Shown piece by piece: positions 8,479 to 16,852 of a stretch of DNA of 64,000 bases (position 1 is its first letter; every line of letters begins with the position of its first letter). The notes under the pieces were generated by a model that saw only the letters and a list, made by a program, of their open reading frames with translations, was not told the DNA's origin and ran no database searches. The stretch is taken from the NCBI RefSeq assembly GCF_011752815.1, contig NZ_VWWV01000006.1, forward strand, positions 62,001 through 126,000, written 5' to 3'. The DNA comes from Enterobacter sp. Cy-643 (GTDB taxonomy: Bacteria > Pseudomonadota > Gammaproteobacteria > Enterobacterales > Enterobacteriaceae). The translations under genes and the position numbers were made by a program.

Positions 8479-9195
8479 TTACTTGAGCTCGCTCACCAAC
8501 GCCTTGCGGCTCTGTTCAAGGGCGATCACACGGCCACACACGTCTTTACCAAACTGCTGGAAATCCGCTTCCTGATTATTCCACTCATTCTGAACCGCCG
8601 TTTGCAGGCCGCCCAGATTGCCCAGCACATTCTGCAGTGGGTTGCCGCCACCTTTCAGTACCGCCTGAGCGCCCATTTCATTAATGCTGTCCTGCAGAAT
8701 GCCGCCCATCGCCTGGTTCACCAGCTGCTGGCCGTCGGCTCTCACCTGGTCCACCGCTTTATAGTGGAACGTCAGCCCGTCCTGGCGGCGTTCAATAATC
8801 CGGTTCATCTGCTCTTTTAGCTGGGCATCCAGTTTGGTCAGGCGATTACGCATGCTGCTGCTTTCCCCAACCTGTTTAGCAATAATGCCATCCAGCGCTA
8901 TGCGGCTTTTCTCCACGCGGGCGCGGGCGCCGTTATCGATCCACGGTAAATCCGTGCGTAGCGCTTTCTGATAGTTCAACGCCTGCTGGCGCTGCGCGGC
9001 AGTCAGCGTCTTCTGAACACCGTTGTATTTCACGCTGCCGTCAGGCGCGATGACCAGATTGCCGTTCTCACCCACAACCTGCACGGACTGCGGGTTAATG
9101 ACCACGTCATCGCGTGGATTGACGCTGCACTGATAGTCCGCGTGTGCCGAAGCGGCGGTGACCAGCAGCGCGCCTAAAAGAACCTTACGGATCAT
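8479..9195 (-). CDS. yggN: DUF2884 family periplasmic protein YggN
   Basis: A 238-residue exported protein (E. coli YggN is 239) of the DUF2884 family, function unknown. A typical signal peptide (basic start MIRK, hydrophobic core, ASAHA|DYQC) predicts cleavage after residue 19, leaving two N-proximal features: a cysteine at Q-C and the segment PRDDVVINPQSVQV. The middle is rich in charged and glutamine residues with predicted helix. It stands alone between yggL and the ansB spacer; 73 bases separate it from yggL on the same strand. Confidence 0.92.
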   Translation of the reverse strand: MIRKVLLGALLVTAASAHADYQCSVNPRDDVVINPQSVQVVGENGNLVIAPDGSVKYNGVQKTLTAAQRQQALNYQKALRTDLPWIDNGARARVEKSRIALDGIIAKQVGESSSMRNRLTKLDAQLKEQMNRIIERRQDGLTFHYKAVDQVRADGQQLVNQAMGGILQDSINEMGAQAVLKGGGNPLQNVLGNLGGLQTAVQNEWNNQEADFQQFGKDVCGRVIALEQSRKALVSELK

Positions 9196-9264
9196 ATTCT
9201 CTCCTGAAAAATCAGCTCCTGAAAAAAAGGCCGGTTAATTAACCAGCCTGTTTTTTACTAAAGC

Positions 9265-9591
9265 TTAGTCCCACCAAACGTCGAACAGATCGCTGATGCG
9301 AACATCTTCGAGCTTGCGGTCTTCTAACCATTTACGCACCAGCGCCTGATGCTCTTCGGTGCATTTGCCAATCTCTTCCATGCACACCAGACCTTCCCAG
9401 ACCAGATAACCGCTGCCGTCAAACGCCAGCTTGTTCGGCGCAATCACTTCGGCGATCAGCTCGTCCACGGTTTTATCAATTTGCTCTTCGGAAGTGCCCT
9501 CCGGGAAGCGCCAGGCAATCGAGAAGCCCAGTTCCTGGAACTCTTCGATGTGCATTTTCTTACGCAGACGACGGCTACGATTCTTTGCCAT
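9265..9591 (-). CDS. yggL: YggL family protein (DUF469)
   Basis: A 108-residue protein of the DUF469/YggL_50S_bp family. E. coli YggL was reported to bind the 50S ribosomal subunit; the basic start [19 protein letters not shown] is consistent with RNA contact, and the rest is acidic. Start at 9591 is fixed by homology and by coupling: its ATG overlaps the trmB stop in the sequence TAATG, so it is the second gene of a trmB-yggL message, the same arrangement as in E. coli. Confidence 0.95.
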   Translation of the reverse strand: MAKNRSRRLRKKMHIEEFQELGFSIAWRFPEGTSEEQIDKTVDELIAEVIAPNKLAFDGSGYLVWEGLVCMEEIGKCTEEHQALVRKWLEDRKLEDVRISDLFDVWWD

Positions 9592-10310
9592 TATTTCACC
9601 CTCTCGAACATTAAGTCCCATACGCCGTGACCAAGACGATGGCCACGTTGTTCAAATTTGGTTACCGGACGTGAGTCCGGACGCGGTACGTAGTCGTGAC
9701 TCTCCGACTGGTTTTTATACCCTTCGATAGAGGACATCACTTCGAGCATATGTTCAGCATAAGGTTCCCAGTCGGTAGCCATATGGAACACGCCGCCCAG
9801 CTTCAGCTTGCGTTTTACCAGGTCAGCAAACGGTGCCTGAACAATACGGCGTTTATTATGACGTGCTTTATGCCATGGATCAGGGAAAAACAGCTGAACC
9901 ATGTTCAAAGAATTGTCAGGAATCATGTTTTCCAGCACTTCCACCGCGTCGTGGCACATCACACGAAGGTTCTCCACGCCTGCCTCATGCGCGGTGCTCA
10001 GACAAGCGCCCACGCCCGGCGAATGCACTTCAATGCCGAGATAGTTATGCTGCGGATTGGTTTGCGCCATGGTCACCAGCGAGGTGCCCATACCAAAACC
10101 GATCTCCAGCGTGACCGGCGCTTCGCGGCCAAAAATCTCGCTAAAGTCGGCAGGCTCGGCCTGGAACTCAACGCCCATCACCGGCCAGTAGTTATCCAGC
10201 GCATGCTGCTGGCCTTTTGTCAGCCGCCCCTGGCGACGGACAAAACTGCGGATGCGGCGCAGTACACGACCTTCTTCATTAAATTCCGGTGAAATGACGT
10301 CATTCTTCAT
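9591..10310 (-). CDS. trmB: tRNA (guanine-N7-)-methyltransferase TrmB
   Basis: Transfers a methyl group from S-adenosylmethionine to N7 of G46 in the variable loop of tRNAs. 239 residues, as in E. coli. The SAM-binding motif is [11 protein letters not shown], followed by [12 protein letters not shown], and the substrate-binding motif [18 protein letters not shown] is intact. Start at 10310 ([16 protein letters not shown]) matches E. coli; the frame is open for 16 more codons upstream without family similarity. Divergent from mutY across a 155-bp intergenic region. Confidence 0.97.
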   Translation of the reverse strand: MKNDVISPEFNEEGRVLRRIRSFVRRQGRLTKGQQHALDNYWPVMGVEFQAEPADFSEIFGREAPVTLEIGFGMGTSLVTMAQTNPQHNYLGIEVHSPGVGACLSTAHEAGVENLRVMCHDAVEVLENMIPDNSLNMVQLFFPDPWHKARHNKRRIVQAPFADLVKRKLKLGGVFHMATDWEPYAEHMLEVMSSIEGYKNQSESHDYVPRPDSRPVTKFEQRGHRLGHGVWDLMFERVK

Positions 10311-10465
10311 GGTTTTCTTAACGCTTCGCTTAGTGTTCGGGAAACGGGCATTATCCAAAGTTAAGGGTGAGAAGCAAGTGGCAGAAAGTTCCGGTTTACA
10401 GCTTTACGCTGCTGTGCTGGAATCGGCTCCTTTATTACACCTTTGCCGGATATCCCGCGTTGACC

Positions 10466-11548
10466 ATGCAAGCTCCTCAATTCGCCCAACAAGTCCTCGA
10501 CTGGTACCACAAGTATGGGCGCAAAACGCTGCCGTGGCAGCAGGAGAAAACGCCTTATAAAGTATGGCTCTCTGAGGTGATGTTGCAACAAACCCAGGTC
10601 GCGACGGTCATCCCTTATTTTGAGCGCTTTATGGCGCGCTTTCCCACCGTAACCGACCTGGCCAACGCCCCGCTGGACGAAGTGCTGCACCTGTGGACAG
10701 GATTAGGCTATTACGCCCGCGCACGCAATCTGCATAAAGCCGCTAAGCAGGTTGCCGATAAACACGGTGGCGTTTTCCCTCAAACGTATGATGAAGTTGC
10801 CGACCTGCCTGGCGTCGGGCGCTCTACCGCAGGCGCGATTCTGTCTCTTTCGTTAGGTAAACACTTCCCGATTCTCGACGGCAACGTTAAACGTGTGCTC
10901 GCCCGATGCTATGCCGTTTCCGGCTGGCCGGGTAAAAAAGATGTCGAAAATCGTCTCTGGGAAATCAGCGAGCGCGTGACTCCGGCGCAGGGCGTCAGCC
11001 AGTTTAATCAGGCGATGATGGATCTCGGTGCCATGGTCTGCACTCGCTCAAAGCCCAAATGCGAGCTTTGCCCGCTGAACAACGGCTGCGTGGCTTATGC
11101 CAACCATAGCTGGGCGAACTATCCGGGCAAGAAACCTAAAGTGACGCTGCCGGAGCGCACCGGCTATATGCTGATGATGCAGCATGGCGATGAGGTCTTC
11201 CTGGCGCAGCGTCCGGCAGTCGGGCTATGGGGAGGCTTATTCTGCTTCCCGCAGTTCGCTGAAGAACAAGAATTACATGACTGGCTGGAGCAACAAGGTA
11301 TTCCGGCAGATAATCTCACGCAGTTAACGGCTTTCCGCCACACCTTTAGCCATTTCCATCTGGATATTGTACCGATGTGGCTTCCAGTGTCGTCAATGGG
11401 CGGCTGCATGGATGAAGGCCCCGCTCTCTGGTATAACTTAGGCCAGCCACCATCTGTCGGGCTGGCAGCTCCCGTAGAGCGCCTGCTAAAACAATTACGT
11501 GCCGAACCGGTTGCCTTAGCGCCCGTTCGCGCCGAAGAAGAGGAATGA
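10466..11548 (+). CDS. mutY: A/G-specific adenine DNA glycosylase MutY
   Basis: Removes adenine mispaired with 8-oxoguanine or guanine, part of the GO repair system with MutM and MutT. 360 residues (E. coli 350). The helix-hairpin-helix motif is [13 protein letters not shown] with catalytic D138 in [11 protein letters not shown]; the second catalytic residue is E37 in [11 protein letters not shown]. The 4Fe-4S cysteines follow in [17 protein letters not shown], and a MutT-like C-terminal domain recognises 8-oxoG. The extra length is a short acidic C-terminal tail. Followed 2 bases later by yggX, as in E. coli. Confidence 0.97.
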   Translation: MQAPQFAQQVLDWYHKYGRKTLPWQQEKTPYKVWLSEVMLQQTQVATVIPYFERFMARFPTVTDLANAPLDEVLHLWTGLGYYARARNLHKAAKQVADKHGGVFPQTYDEVADLPGVGRSTAGAILSLSLGKHFPILDGNVKRVLARCYAVSGWPGKKDVENRLWEISERVTPAQGVSQFNQAMMDLGAMVCTRSKPKCELCPLNNGCVAYANHSWANYPGKKPKVTLPERTGYMLMMQHGDEVFLAQRPAVGLWGGLFCFPQFAEEQELHDWLEQQGIPADNLTQLTAFRHTFSHFHLDIVPMWLPVSSMGGCMDEGPALWYNLGQPPSVGLAAPVERLLKQLRAEPVALAPVRAEEEE

Positions 11549-11550
11549 TC

Positions 11551-11826
11551 ATGAGCAGAACGATTTTTTGTACTTATCTACAGCGCGAAGCTGAAGGCCA
11601 GGATTTCCAGCTGTACCCGGGCGAACTGGGCAAGCGAATCTACAACGAAATCTCCAAAGAAGCCTGGGCGCAGTGGCAGTCCAAGCAGACCATGCTGATC
11701 AATGAAAGAAAGATGAGCATGATGAACCCGGAACACCGTAAAGAGCTGGAAAACGAGATGGTCAATTTCCTGTTTGAAGGGAAAGAAGTCCATATCGAAG
11801 GCTTCACCCCGCCAGAAAAACAGTAA
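11551..11826 (+). CDS. yggX: Fe(2+)-trafficking protein YggX
   Basis: A 91-residue protein, nearly identical to E. coli YggX. It is implicated in iron trafficking and in protecting Fe-S clusters from oxidative damage; in E. coli it belongs to the SoxRS response. The conserved N-terminal cysteine is in [15 protein letters not shown]. Two ATGs lie close together (11545, 11551); the second gives the known N-terminus and follows the mutY stop by 2 bases. It lies between mutY, itself a Fe-S enzyme, and mltC in one operon. Confidence 0.97.
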   Translation: MSRTIFCTYLQREAEGQDFQLYPGELGKRIYNEISKEAWAQWQSKQTMLINERKMSMMNPEHRKELENEMVNFLFEGKEVHIEGFTPPEKQ

Positions 11827-11869
11827 TCGTCGGCACCTTTTTGCAAACACAACACGCATACACGGAATG

Positions 11870-12949
11870 ATGAAAAAACTTCTCGCGCTGGCTCTCGTGG
11901 CCCCGTTGCTGATCTCCTGCTCCAGTAAAAAAGGCGATGACGCTTTTAACGAAGCCTACGTAAAGGACACCAACGGGTTTGATATTTTGATGGGGCAGTT
12001 TGCCAACAACATCGAAAATATCTGGGGTATGAAAGAGGTCCTGATCGCTGGTCCGAAGGATTACGTCAAATACACCGACCAATATCTGACGCGGAGCCAC
12101 ATCAACTTTGACGAAGGTACCATCACCGTTGAGACCATCGCGGGCACCGATCCTGCCGCGCACCTGCGCCAGGCCATCATTACCACCCTGCTGATGGGAG
12201 ACGATCCTGGCTCAATAGATCTCTATTCCGATGCCAACGACGTCCAGATCTCCAAAGAGCCGTTCCTTTACGGCCAGGTCGTGGATAACACCGGCCAGCC
12301 TATTCGCTGGGAAGGCCGTGCGACGAAGTTTGCCGACTATTTGCTGCAAACGCGCCTGCAAAAGCGCAGTACCGGGCTGAAAATCGTCTATAGCGTGACC
12401 ATCAACCTTGTGCCTAACCACCTCGACAAACGTGCCCATAAATACATCGGTATGGTGCGTAAGGCGTCGAAGAAATACGGCGTGGACGAGTCGCTGATTC
12501 TGGCCATCATGCAGACGGAATCCAGCTTCAACCCGTATGCGGTTAGCCACGCGGATGCGCTGGGCCTGATGCAGGTTGTTCAGCACAGCGCCGGGGTCGA
12601 CGTATTTAAGGCGCAGGGGAAATGGGGCAAACCAAGCCGCAGCTTCCTGTTCGATCCGGAAAGCAATATCGATACCGGCACGGCTTATCTGGCCATTCTA
12701 CAGAACAGCTATCTGGGGCAGATTGATAACCCAACGTCACGTCGCTATGCGGTGATTACGGCCTATAACGGCGGCGCGGGCAGCGTGCTGCGGGTGTTCT
12801 CTAACGATAAGATGCAGGCGTTTAGCCTGATTAACAGCATGGCGCCAGGTGATGTCTATCAGACGCTGACCACGCGCCATCCGTCCGCAGAGTCTCGTCG
12901 TTACCTGTACAAAGTGAATAACGCCCAGAAGAGCTATCGCCGGCGGTAA
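11870..12949 (+). CDS. mltC: Membrane-bound lytic murein transglycosylase C
   Basis: An outer-membrane lipoprotein that cleaves the MurNAc-GlcNAc bond of peptidoglycan to a 1,6-anhydro product. 359 residues. The lipobox LLISC puts the lipidated cysteine at residue 17. An N-terminal MltC-specific domain (about 30-190) is followed by the SLT domain, with catalytic glutamate in [11 protein letters not shown] and the family motifs LGLMQV and [13 protein letters not shown]. Adjacent ATGs at 11867 and 11870 both fit; 11870 matches E. coli and has better spacing to CACGGA. E. coli has nupG next; it is absent here and a REP-type repeat follows instead. Confidence 0.96.
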   Translation: MKKLLALALVAPLLISCSSKKGDDAFNEAYVKDTNGFDILMGQFANNIENIWGMKEVLIAGPKDYVKYTDQYLTRSHINFDEGTITVETIAGTDPAAHLRQAIITTLLMGDDPGSIDLYSDANDVQISKEPFLYGQVVDNTGQPIRWEGRATKFADYLLQTRLQKRSTGLKIVYSVTINLVPNHLDKRAHKYIGMVRKASKKYGVDESLILAIMQTESSFNPYAVSHADALGLMQVVQHSAGVDVFKAQGKWGKPSRSFLFDPESNIDTGTAYLAILQNSYLGQIDNPTSRRYAVITAYNGGAGSVLRVFSNDKMQAFSLINSMAPGDVYQTLTTRHPSAESRRYLYKVNNAQKSYRRR

Positions 12950-12953
12950 TTTA

Positions 12954-13113
12954 CCCTCACCCTAACCCTCTCCCTAAAAGGGAGAGGGGACATTTCGGGA
13001 CTGCCTTGCTTCACCCTTTTCTGCTCCCGCGGGGAGAGAGTAACTTTCCGGGACTACATTTATTCACCCTGCTTTGCTCCCTCGCCCCCTTGGGGAGAGG
13101 GCTGGGGTGAGGG
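12954..13113. repeat. REP-type palindrome doublet between mltC and speC
   Basis: Two copies of a GC-rich palindrome in opposite orientation, at 12954-12989 and 13075-13113, separated by about 85 bases. The outer ends read CCCTCACCCTAACCCTCTCC on the left and its near reverse complement on the right, and each copy contains a small CTCCC/GGGAG hairpin. Copies of the same family occur at 26093-26228, 38992-39029 and 51449-51560 in this window. The doublet sits between convergent genes and may end both transcripts. Confidence 0.8.
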
Positions 13114-13124
13114 GCGGTTCCCTC

Positions 13125-15260
13125 TTACTTCAGCATATAACCATACAGCCGCTTAATGCCGTCCGAATCCGTCTCGCTGTACACGCCCTGCAGTTCAGGA
13201 GAGAAGCCCGGGAGCATATTCACGCCCTCTTCCAGCGCCAGGAAGTAACGCAGCGCCGCCCCGCCCCAAACTTCACCCGGCACCACGCAAAGTACGCCCG
13301 GCGGATAAGGCAACGCGCCTTCCGCCGCGATACGTCCTTCGGATTCGCTCAGGCGCACCAGTTCCACATTGCCGCGAATAAACTCGATGTTGGCGTCCTG
13401 CGGATTGATCGCCACGGCAGGCAGGCTCTTCTTGCGGAACATCGCCTTCTGCAGCTCTTTGACCTCGAAGCTCACGTACAGATCGTGCATCTCCTGGCAG
13501 AGCTGGCGCAGCGTGTAGCCCTTGTAGCGCACCGGGTATTTCTGATAAATCGTGGGCAGCACGTCCGCCAGCGGCGTATCGTCCTCGATATGCTGTTCAA
13601 ACTGCGCCAGCATGGCCACCAGCTGAGCCAGTTTCTCGTGGCTTTCCGCCGGGGTAAGCAGGAACAGGATCGAGTTAAGATCCGATTTTTCCGGCACAAT
13701 TCCGTTTTCGCGCAGATAGTTAGCGAGTATTGCCGCAGGCACGCCGAACTCGGTGTAGCTGCCGGTTTCTGGATCAATACCCGGCGTGGTTAGCAGCAGC
13801 TTGCAGGGATCAACAAAGTATTCGTCTTTCGCATAGCCTTCAAAGCCATGCCAGCGCTCACCGGGTTCAAAGCTGAAGAAGCGGCGCTCCTGAGCGATCT
13901 TCTCCGTGGGGTGATCCTGCCACGGGCGCCCGGCCACTTCCGGCGGAATAAACGGTTTGATCATCTTACAGTTGGCGATAATCGCCTTGCGCGCTTCAAT
14001 GCCCAGCGCCACGCATTCCGCCCACAGGCGACGGCCGCTTTCGCCCTCGTGGATCTTGGCATTCACATCCAGCGCAGCAAACAGCGGATAAAACGGGCTG
14101 GTTGAAGCATGCAGCATGAAAGCATTGTTCAAGCGCTTGTGCGGGCAGAAACGAGCCTGGCCACGAAGATGGTTATCTTTCTTATGGATCTGCGAGGTCT
14201 GGGAGAATCCGGCCTGCTGCTTGTGAACCGACTGAGTGACAAAGATCCCTGGATCGTTTGCATTCAGCTCCAGTAACAGCGGCGAACAGTCCGCCATCAT
14301 CGGAATAAACTGCTCGTAGCCAACCCAGGCCGAATCAAAGAGGATGTAATCGCACAGATGGCCGATGTTATCCACCACCTGCCGGGCGTTGTAAATCGTG
14401 CCGTCATAGGTGCCAAGCTGGATAACGGCCAGGCGGAACGGTCTGGCCTCCTGCGCACGTTCAGGAGCCACTTCCGCAATCAGCTCCCGCAGGTATTTTT
14501 CATCAAAACAGTGCGCGTCAATACCGCCGATAAAGCCAAAGGGATTGCGGGAAGCTTCCAGATAAACCGGAGTCGCACCGGCCTGGATGAGTGCGCCGTG
14601 GTGGTTTGACTTATGGTTGTTACGGTCAAACAGCACCAGATCGCCACGCGTCAGCAGCGCATTGGTTACTACTTTGTTCGCCGCAGAGGTGCCGTTAAGC
14701 ACAAAATAGGTTTTGTCGGCGTGGAATACTTTCGCGGCAAATTTCTGGGCATGCTTGGCTGAGCCTTCGTGGATCAGCAAATCCCCAAGCTTAACGTCCG
14801 CGTTGCACATATCAGCTCGAAACACGTTCTCGCCAAAGAAATCATAAAACTGCCGCCCCGCCGGGTGTTTCTTGAAGAACTTACCGTGCTGGTGACCTGG
14901 ACAGGCAAAAGTGCTGTTGTCCATCGCCACGTATTTGGTCAGCGTGTTGAAGAACGGTGGCAACAGATCTTCTTCGTAGCCGCTAGCCGCGGTTTCCAGC
15001 TCCAGATAATCCTGCGCTTTCCCGGTAATCACGCCGGTTACCGCAGGCAAACCGTCAACGGCGGTTTCGCTAAAAATAAACACCGGTAAATTAAAACCCG
15101 TGCGTTTAAGCAAGGCCAGAATGCCGCTGCGGCTGTCCGCAACGGAGATGACAACTGCCGCCACATCGGTGAAGTCAGTCTCGTCGAGCGTGACCACTTC
15201 ACGATGCGTTGAGAGTAATGCAGCCACGTTGTGGCTGGCGGCAATTTTCAGTGATTTCAT
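13125..15260 (-). CDS. speC: Constitutive (biosynthetic) ornithine decarboxylase
   Basis: PLP enzyme that decarboxylates ornithine to putrescine, the entry to polyamine synthesis. 711 residues, exactly the length of E. coli SpeC and very similar throughout. The PLP lysine is about K355 in VTQSVHKQQAGFSQTSQ. An N-terminal response-regulator-like wing domain (1-110), aminotransferase-fold core and C-terminal domain are all present. It is assigned to speC rather than inducible speF from sequence, and from context: no potE antiporter follows, and tRNA-Phe lies upstream. Start at 15260 (MKSLKIAAS) aligns with E. coli. A long hairpin lies in the leader. Confidence 0.96.
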   Translation of the reverse strand: MKSLKIAASHNVAALLSTHREVVTLDETDFTDVAAVVISVADSRSGILALLKRTGFNLPVFIFSETAVDGLPAVTGVITGKAQDYLELETAASGYEEDLLPPFFNTLTKYVAMDNSTFACPGHQHGKFFKKHPAGRQFYDFFGENVFRADMCNADVKLGDLLIHEGSAKHAQKFAAKVFHADKTYFVLNGTSAANKVVTNALLTRGDLVLFDRNNHKSNHHGALIQAGATPVYLEASRNPFGFIGGIDAHCFDEKYLRELIAEVAPERAQEARPFRLAVIQLGTYDGTIYNARQVVDNIGHLCDYILFDSAWVGYEQFIPMMADCSPLLLELNANDPGIFVTQSVHKQQAGFSQTSQIHKKDNHLRGQARFCPHKRLNNAFMLHASTSPFYPLFAALDVNAKIHEGESGRRLWAECVALGIEARKAIIANCKMIKPFIPPEVAGRPWQDHPTEKIAQERRFFSFEPGERWHGFEGYAKDEYFVDPCKLLLTTPGIDPETGSYTEFGVPAAILANYLRENGIVPEKSDLNSILFLLTPAESHEKLAQLVAMLAQFEQHIEDDTPLADVLPTIYQKYPVRYKGYTLRQLCQEMHDLYVSFEVKELQKAMFRKKSLPAVAINPQDANIEFIRGNVELVRLSESEGRIAAEGALPYPPGVLCVVPGEVWGGAALRYFLALEEGVNMLPGFSPELQGVYSETDSDGIKRLYGYMLK

Positions 15261-15373
15261 AAGCACAAATCCCCGTCTGCAAGGATGAGTGAGTGCCAAC
15301 CGGCACGGCAAAGGGAAAACTCCCCAACGAAGGCGTTCTGAAGGTCTTAGGTGTGAATCCACTTCGACCGCCA

Positions 15374-15414
15374 GACATCAGTAAAACCAGGCGATGCCTG
15401 ATTTTACTGATGTC
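15374..15414 (-). promoter_or_regulatory. Long hairpin in speC leader
   Basis: A 13-bp perfect stem, GACATCAGTAAAA (15374-15386) and TTTTACTGATGTC (15402-15414), is continued after one mismatch by CAGGC/GCCTG around a GAT loop. It lies about 114-154 bases upstream of the speC ATG. If transcribed, it would form a very stable leader structure; it could also be a DNA element or small insertion remnant. The fold is seen directly; a role in speC control is only inferred. Confidence 0.5.
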
Positions 15415-15653
15415 CTGCAGCAAGCAAGCATTGCCCTCACCGCATGGTGAGCAAGGGACTTCGGAAGGTTATAGCAGCACGGACGAGCGCCATCCCGAAA
15501 GATGCATGGGAATTGAGAGTGAACATCAAGGCGCCCCGTAGTAGATAAGAAAACTGGCGCAATCATGGCACCTTCTGCCAGGGGGTTCAACATGAAGTCT
15601 GTAACAGCCCGCACATAAATCATGCAAACGCACCGCACTGTGCAACAAAGCCA

Positions 15654-15682
15654 TTGACGCGGAATGGGGTTTACGGTTTAAT
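15654..15682 (+). promoter_or_regulatory. Promoter of tRNA-Phe
   Basis: A -35 box TTGACG (15654-15659) and a -10 box TTTAAT (15677-15682) are separated by 17 bases and followed by the GC-rich discriminator GCGCCCCG, the arrangement expected for a sigma-70 stable-RNA promoter under stringent control. The tRNA gene starts 11 bases after the -10 box. Boxes seen directly; stringent control inferred from the discriminator. Confidence 0.8.
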
Positions 15683-15692
15683 GCGCCCCGTT

Positions 15693-15768
15693 GCCCGGAT
15701 AGCTCAGTCGGTAGAGCAGGGGATTGAAAATCCCCGTGTCCTTGGTTCGATTCCGAGTCCGGGCACCA
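15693..15768 (+). tRNA. pheV: tRNA-Phe (anticodon GAA)
   Basis: A 76-nt tRNA gene with encoded CCA. Acceptor arms GCCCGGA and TCCGGGC pair perfectly, the D arm contains AGCTCAGTCGGTAGAGC, the anticodon stem GGGGA/TCCCC encloses TTGAAAA with anticodon GAA at 15726-15728, and the T loop is GGTTCGATTCC. The position next to speC corresponds to pheV of E. coli, a known integration site for genomic islands. Its 3' tail is repeated twice downstream. Confidence 0.97.
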
Positions 15769-15780
15769 CTATTTAGAAGA

Positions 15781-15802
15781 ACCCGCCTATGGCGGGTTTT
15801 TT
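15781..15802 (+). terminator. Terminator after tRNA-Phe (first repeat unit)
   Basis: Stem ACCCGCC/GGCGGGT with loop TAT, followed by TTTTT: a standard intrinsic terminator 12 bases after the tRNA. An identical copy lies at 15946-15967 in the second repeat unit. Confidence 0.85.
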
Positions 15803-15945
15803 GCTTTTGGCGATACGGACTCTGCATCGAACAAGTTCGATTATTCGCCTCATCCCTGAGGCTCACCCCTGCGGGGCCAGCACAAGTGCTGTTCAAAAAC
15901 GTTCCCGACGTTTTTGTCCGAGTCCGGGCACCACTATTTAGAAGA

Positions 15946-15967
15946 ACCCGCCTATGGCGGGTTTTTT
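15946..15967 (+). terminator. Terminator in second repeat unit
   Basis: Exact copy of the terminator at 15781-15802, shifted by the 165-base repeat length: stem ACCCGCC/GGCGGGT, loop TAT, then a T tract. Its presence means any transcript reaching this unit must first read through the earlier terminators. Confidence 0.8.
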
Positions 15968-16108
15968 GCTTTTGGCGATACGGACTCTCCATCGAACAAG
16001 TTCGATTATTCGCCTCATCCCTGAGGCTCCCCCCTTCGGGGCCAGCACAAGTGCTGTTCAAAAACGTTCCCGACGTTTTTGTCCGAGTCCGGGCACCAAA
16101 TTCAGAAG

Positions 16109-16132
16109 AACCAGCCTACGGGCTGGTTTTTT
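16109..16132 (+). terminator. Terminator after third tRNA-tail copy
   Basis: Stem AACCAGCC/GGCTGGTT with loop TACG, followed by a T tract. Same position relative to the third tRNA tail as the other two terminators, but with a different stem: a diverged copy that probably represents the original end of the locus. Confidence 0.8.
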
Positions 16133-16252
16133 GCTTTCTGAAATAGGTGAATGGCTTTCACTCAGATCCGCTTCAAAATCGTCAAATGTTACATTTTCAA
16201 CTTCTCGTCCATAAAGCCTGTTGCGGAAATTCTACCGTGAACCCCATTCGGA

Positions 16253-16804
16253 TTAATCATCATAAGCACCATATCCTCCCCAACGCTTAATTAAAGCATC
16301 AAGATGCCTTACAGATTCATCACCAGGTTTAAAGTGCCCTGATTCATTGGTTGCGAAGATTTTAAAAATGCCTCGAAAATCAGACGCAGCGACTATTTTT
16401 CCGGCTGCAATGATCTCTTCAGAATTGTTATAACCAAGCACATTAAATATTGCGGCATGAGTGACATAATACGAACCAACTCTAAGACACTCACCAAGTA
16501 AAAGAGTTCTCTGCTTGGTGACAATGAATTTCAGGTCATACTCTGGCACATCTATATCATCGCTCACCCAGCTTATATTGAATATATTTAAAAATGCTTT
16601 TAGCTGCACCAGACTTTTTATTTCTGCAATTTTTGGGTTAAGCCTGTCGATGGCTACCAATTCCCTTTCCAATCTACCCGGCATAAGATTAATATAACGC
16701 ACTGGATCGTTATAAAATAAATCAACTGGAGATGATATTGTATTTTTATTTATACGTTTCCGTCCATAACATCCATTCAGAAATTTCATTCCCATAAACT
16801 CCAT
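16253..16804 (-). CDS. Hypothetical protein in accessory patch
   Basis: A 183-residue protein that I do not recognise. It is AT-rich compared with the backbone genes, rich in isoleucine, asparagine and lysine, with no signal peptide or membrane segment. The middle (DVPEYDLKFIVTKQRTLLLG) looks like a mixed alpha/beta domain, and the C-terminus ends in KRWGGYGAYDD. The start is uncertain: ATGs at 16804, 16795 and 16789 are all possible, with GGAG directly in front of the second. It lies 48 bases after ibrB on the same strand and may belong to the same acquired unit. Confidence 0.6.
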   Translation of the reverse strand: MEFMGMKFLNGCYGRKRINKNTISSPVDLFYNDPVRYINLMPGRLERELVAIDRLNPKIAEIKSLVQLKAFLNIFNISWVSDDIDVPEYDLKFIVTKQRTLLLGECLRVGSYYVTHAAIFNVLGYNNSEEIIAAGKIVAASDFRGIFKIFATNESGHFKPGDESVRHLDALIKRWGGYGAYDD

Positions 16805-16852
16805 AAGTTATATAAAGCACTCCCGCAGCAACGAATACCAGACTTTACGACC

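Larger units (their letters stand above)
15261..15692. other. speC leader and tRNA-Phe upstream region
   Basis: 432 bases without a protein gene. They hold the speC promoter and long 5' leader on the minus strand (including a large hairpin, listed separately), and on the plus strand the tRNA-Phe promoter. Sequence between about 15420 and 15640 shows no coding signature that I can support on either strand. Confidence 0.6.
15752..16100 (+). repeat. Tandem 165-bp repeats carrying the tRNA-Phe 3' tail
   Basis: The last 17 bases of the tRNA gene, TCCGAGTCCGGGCACCA, occur at 15752, 15917 and 16082, exactly 165 bases apart. The sequences after the first two copies differ at only three positions over 165 bases; the third copy is followed by a diverged terminator. 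Each full unit contains the tRNA tail, a GC-rich terminator hairpin, several small hairpins and AAAAACGT/ACGTTTTT just before the next tail. The arrangement recalls the tyrT/rtT repeats of E. coli, which carry a 3' piece of tRNA-Tyr in about 178-bp units. Confidence 0.9.

Noticed and set aside
15789..15941. A 50-codon frame in each repeat starting MAGFLLLAIRT and ending in a basic tail, reminiscent of the Tpr peptide of the rtT locus
   Set aside because: Its ATG is buried in the terminator stem and has no Shine-Dalgarno sequence; left as a possibility under the repeat finding only.
15678..16146. Long open frames on both strands across the tRNA-Phe gene and repeats (140 and 127 residues with 55-residue internal repeats)
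   Set aside because: The frames run through the tRNA and terminators and stay open only because the repeat length is a multiple of three; no ribosome site or family match.
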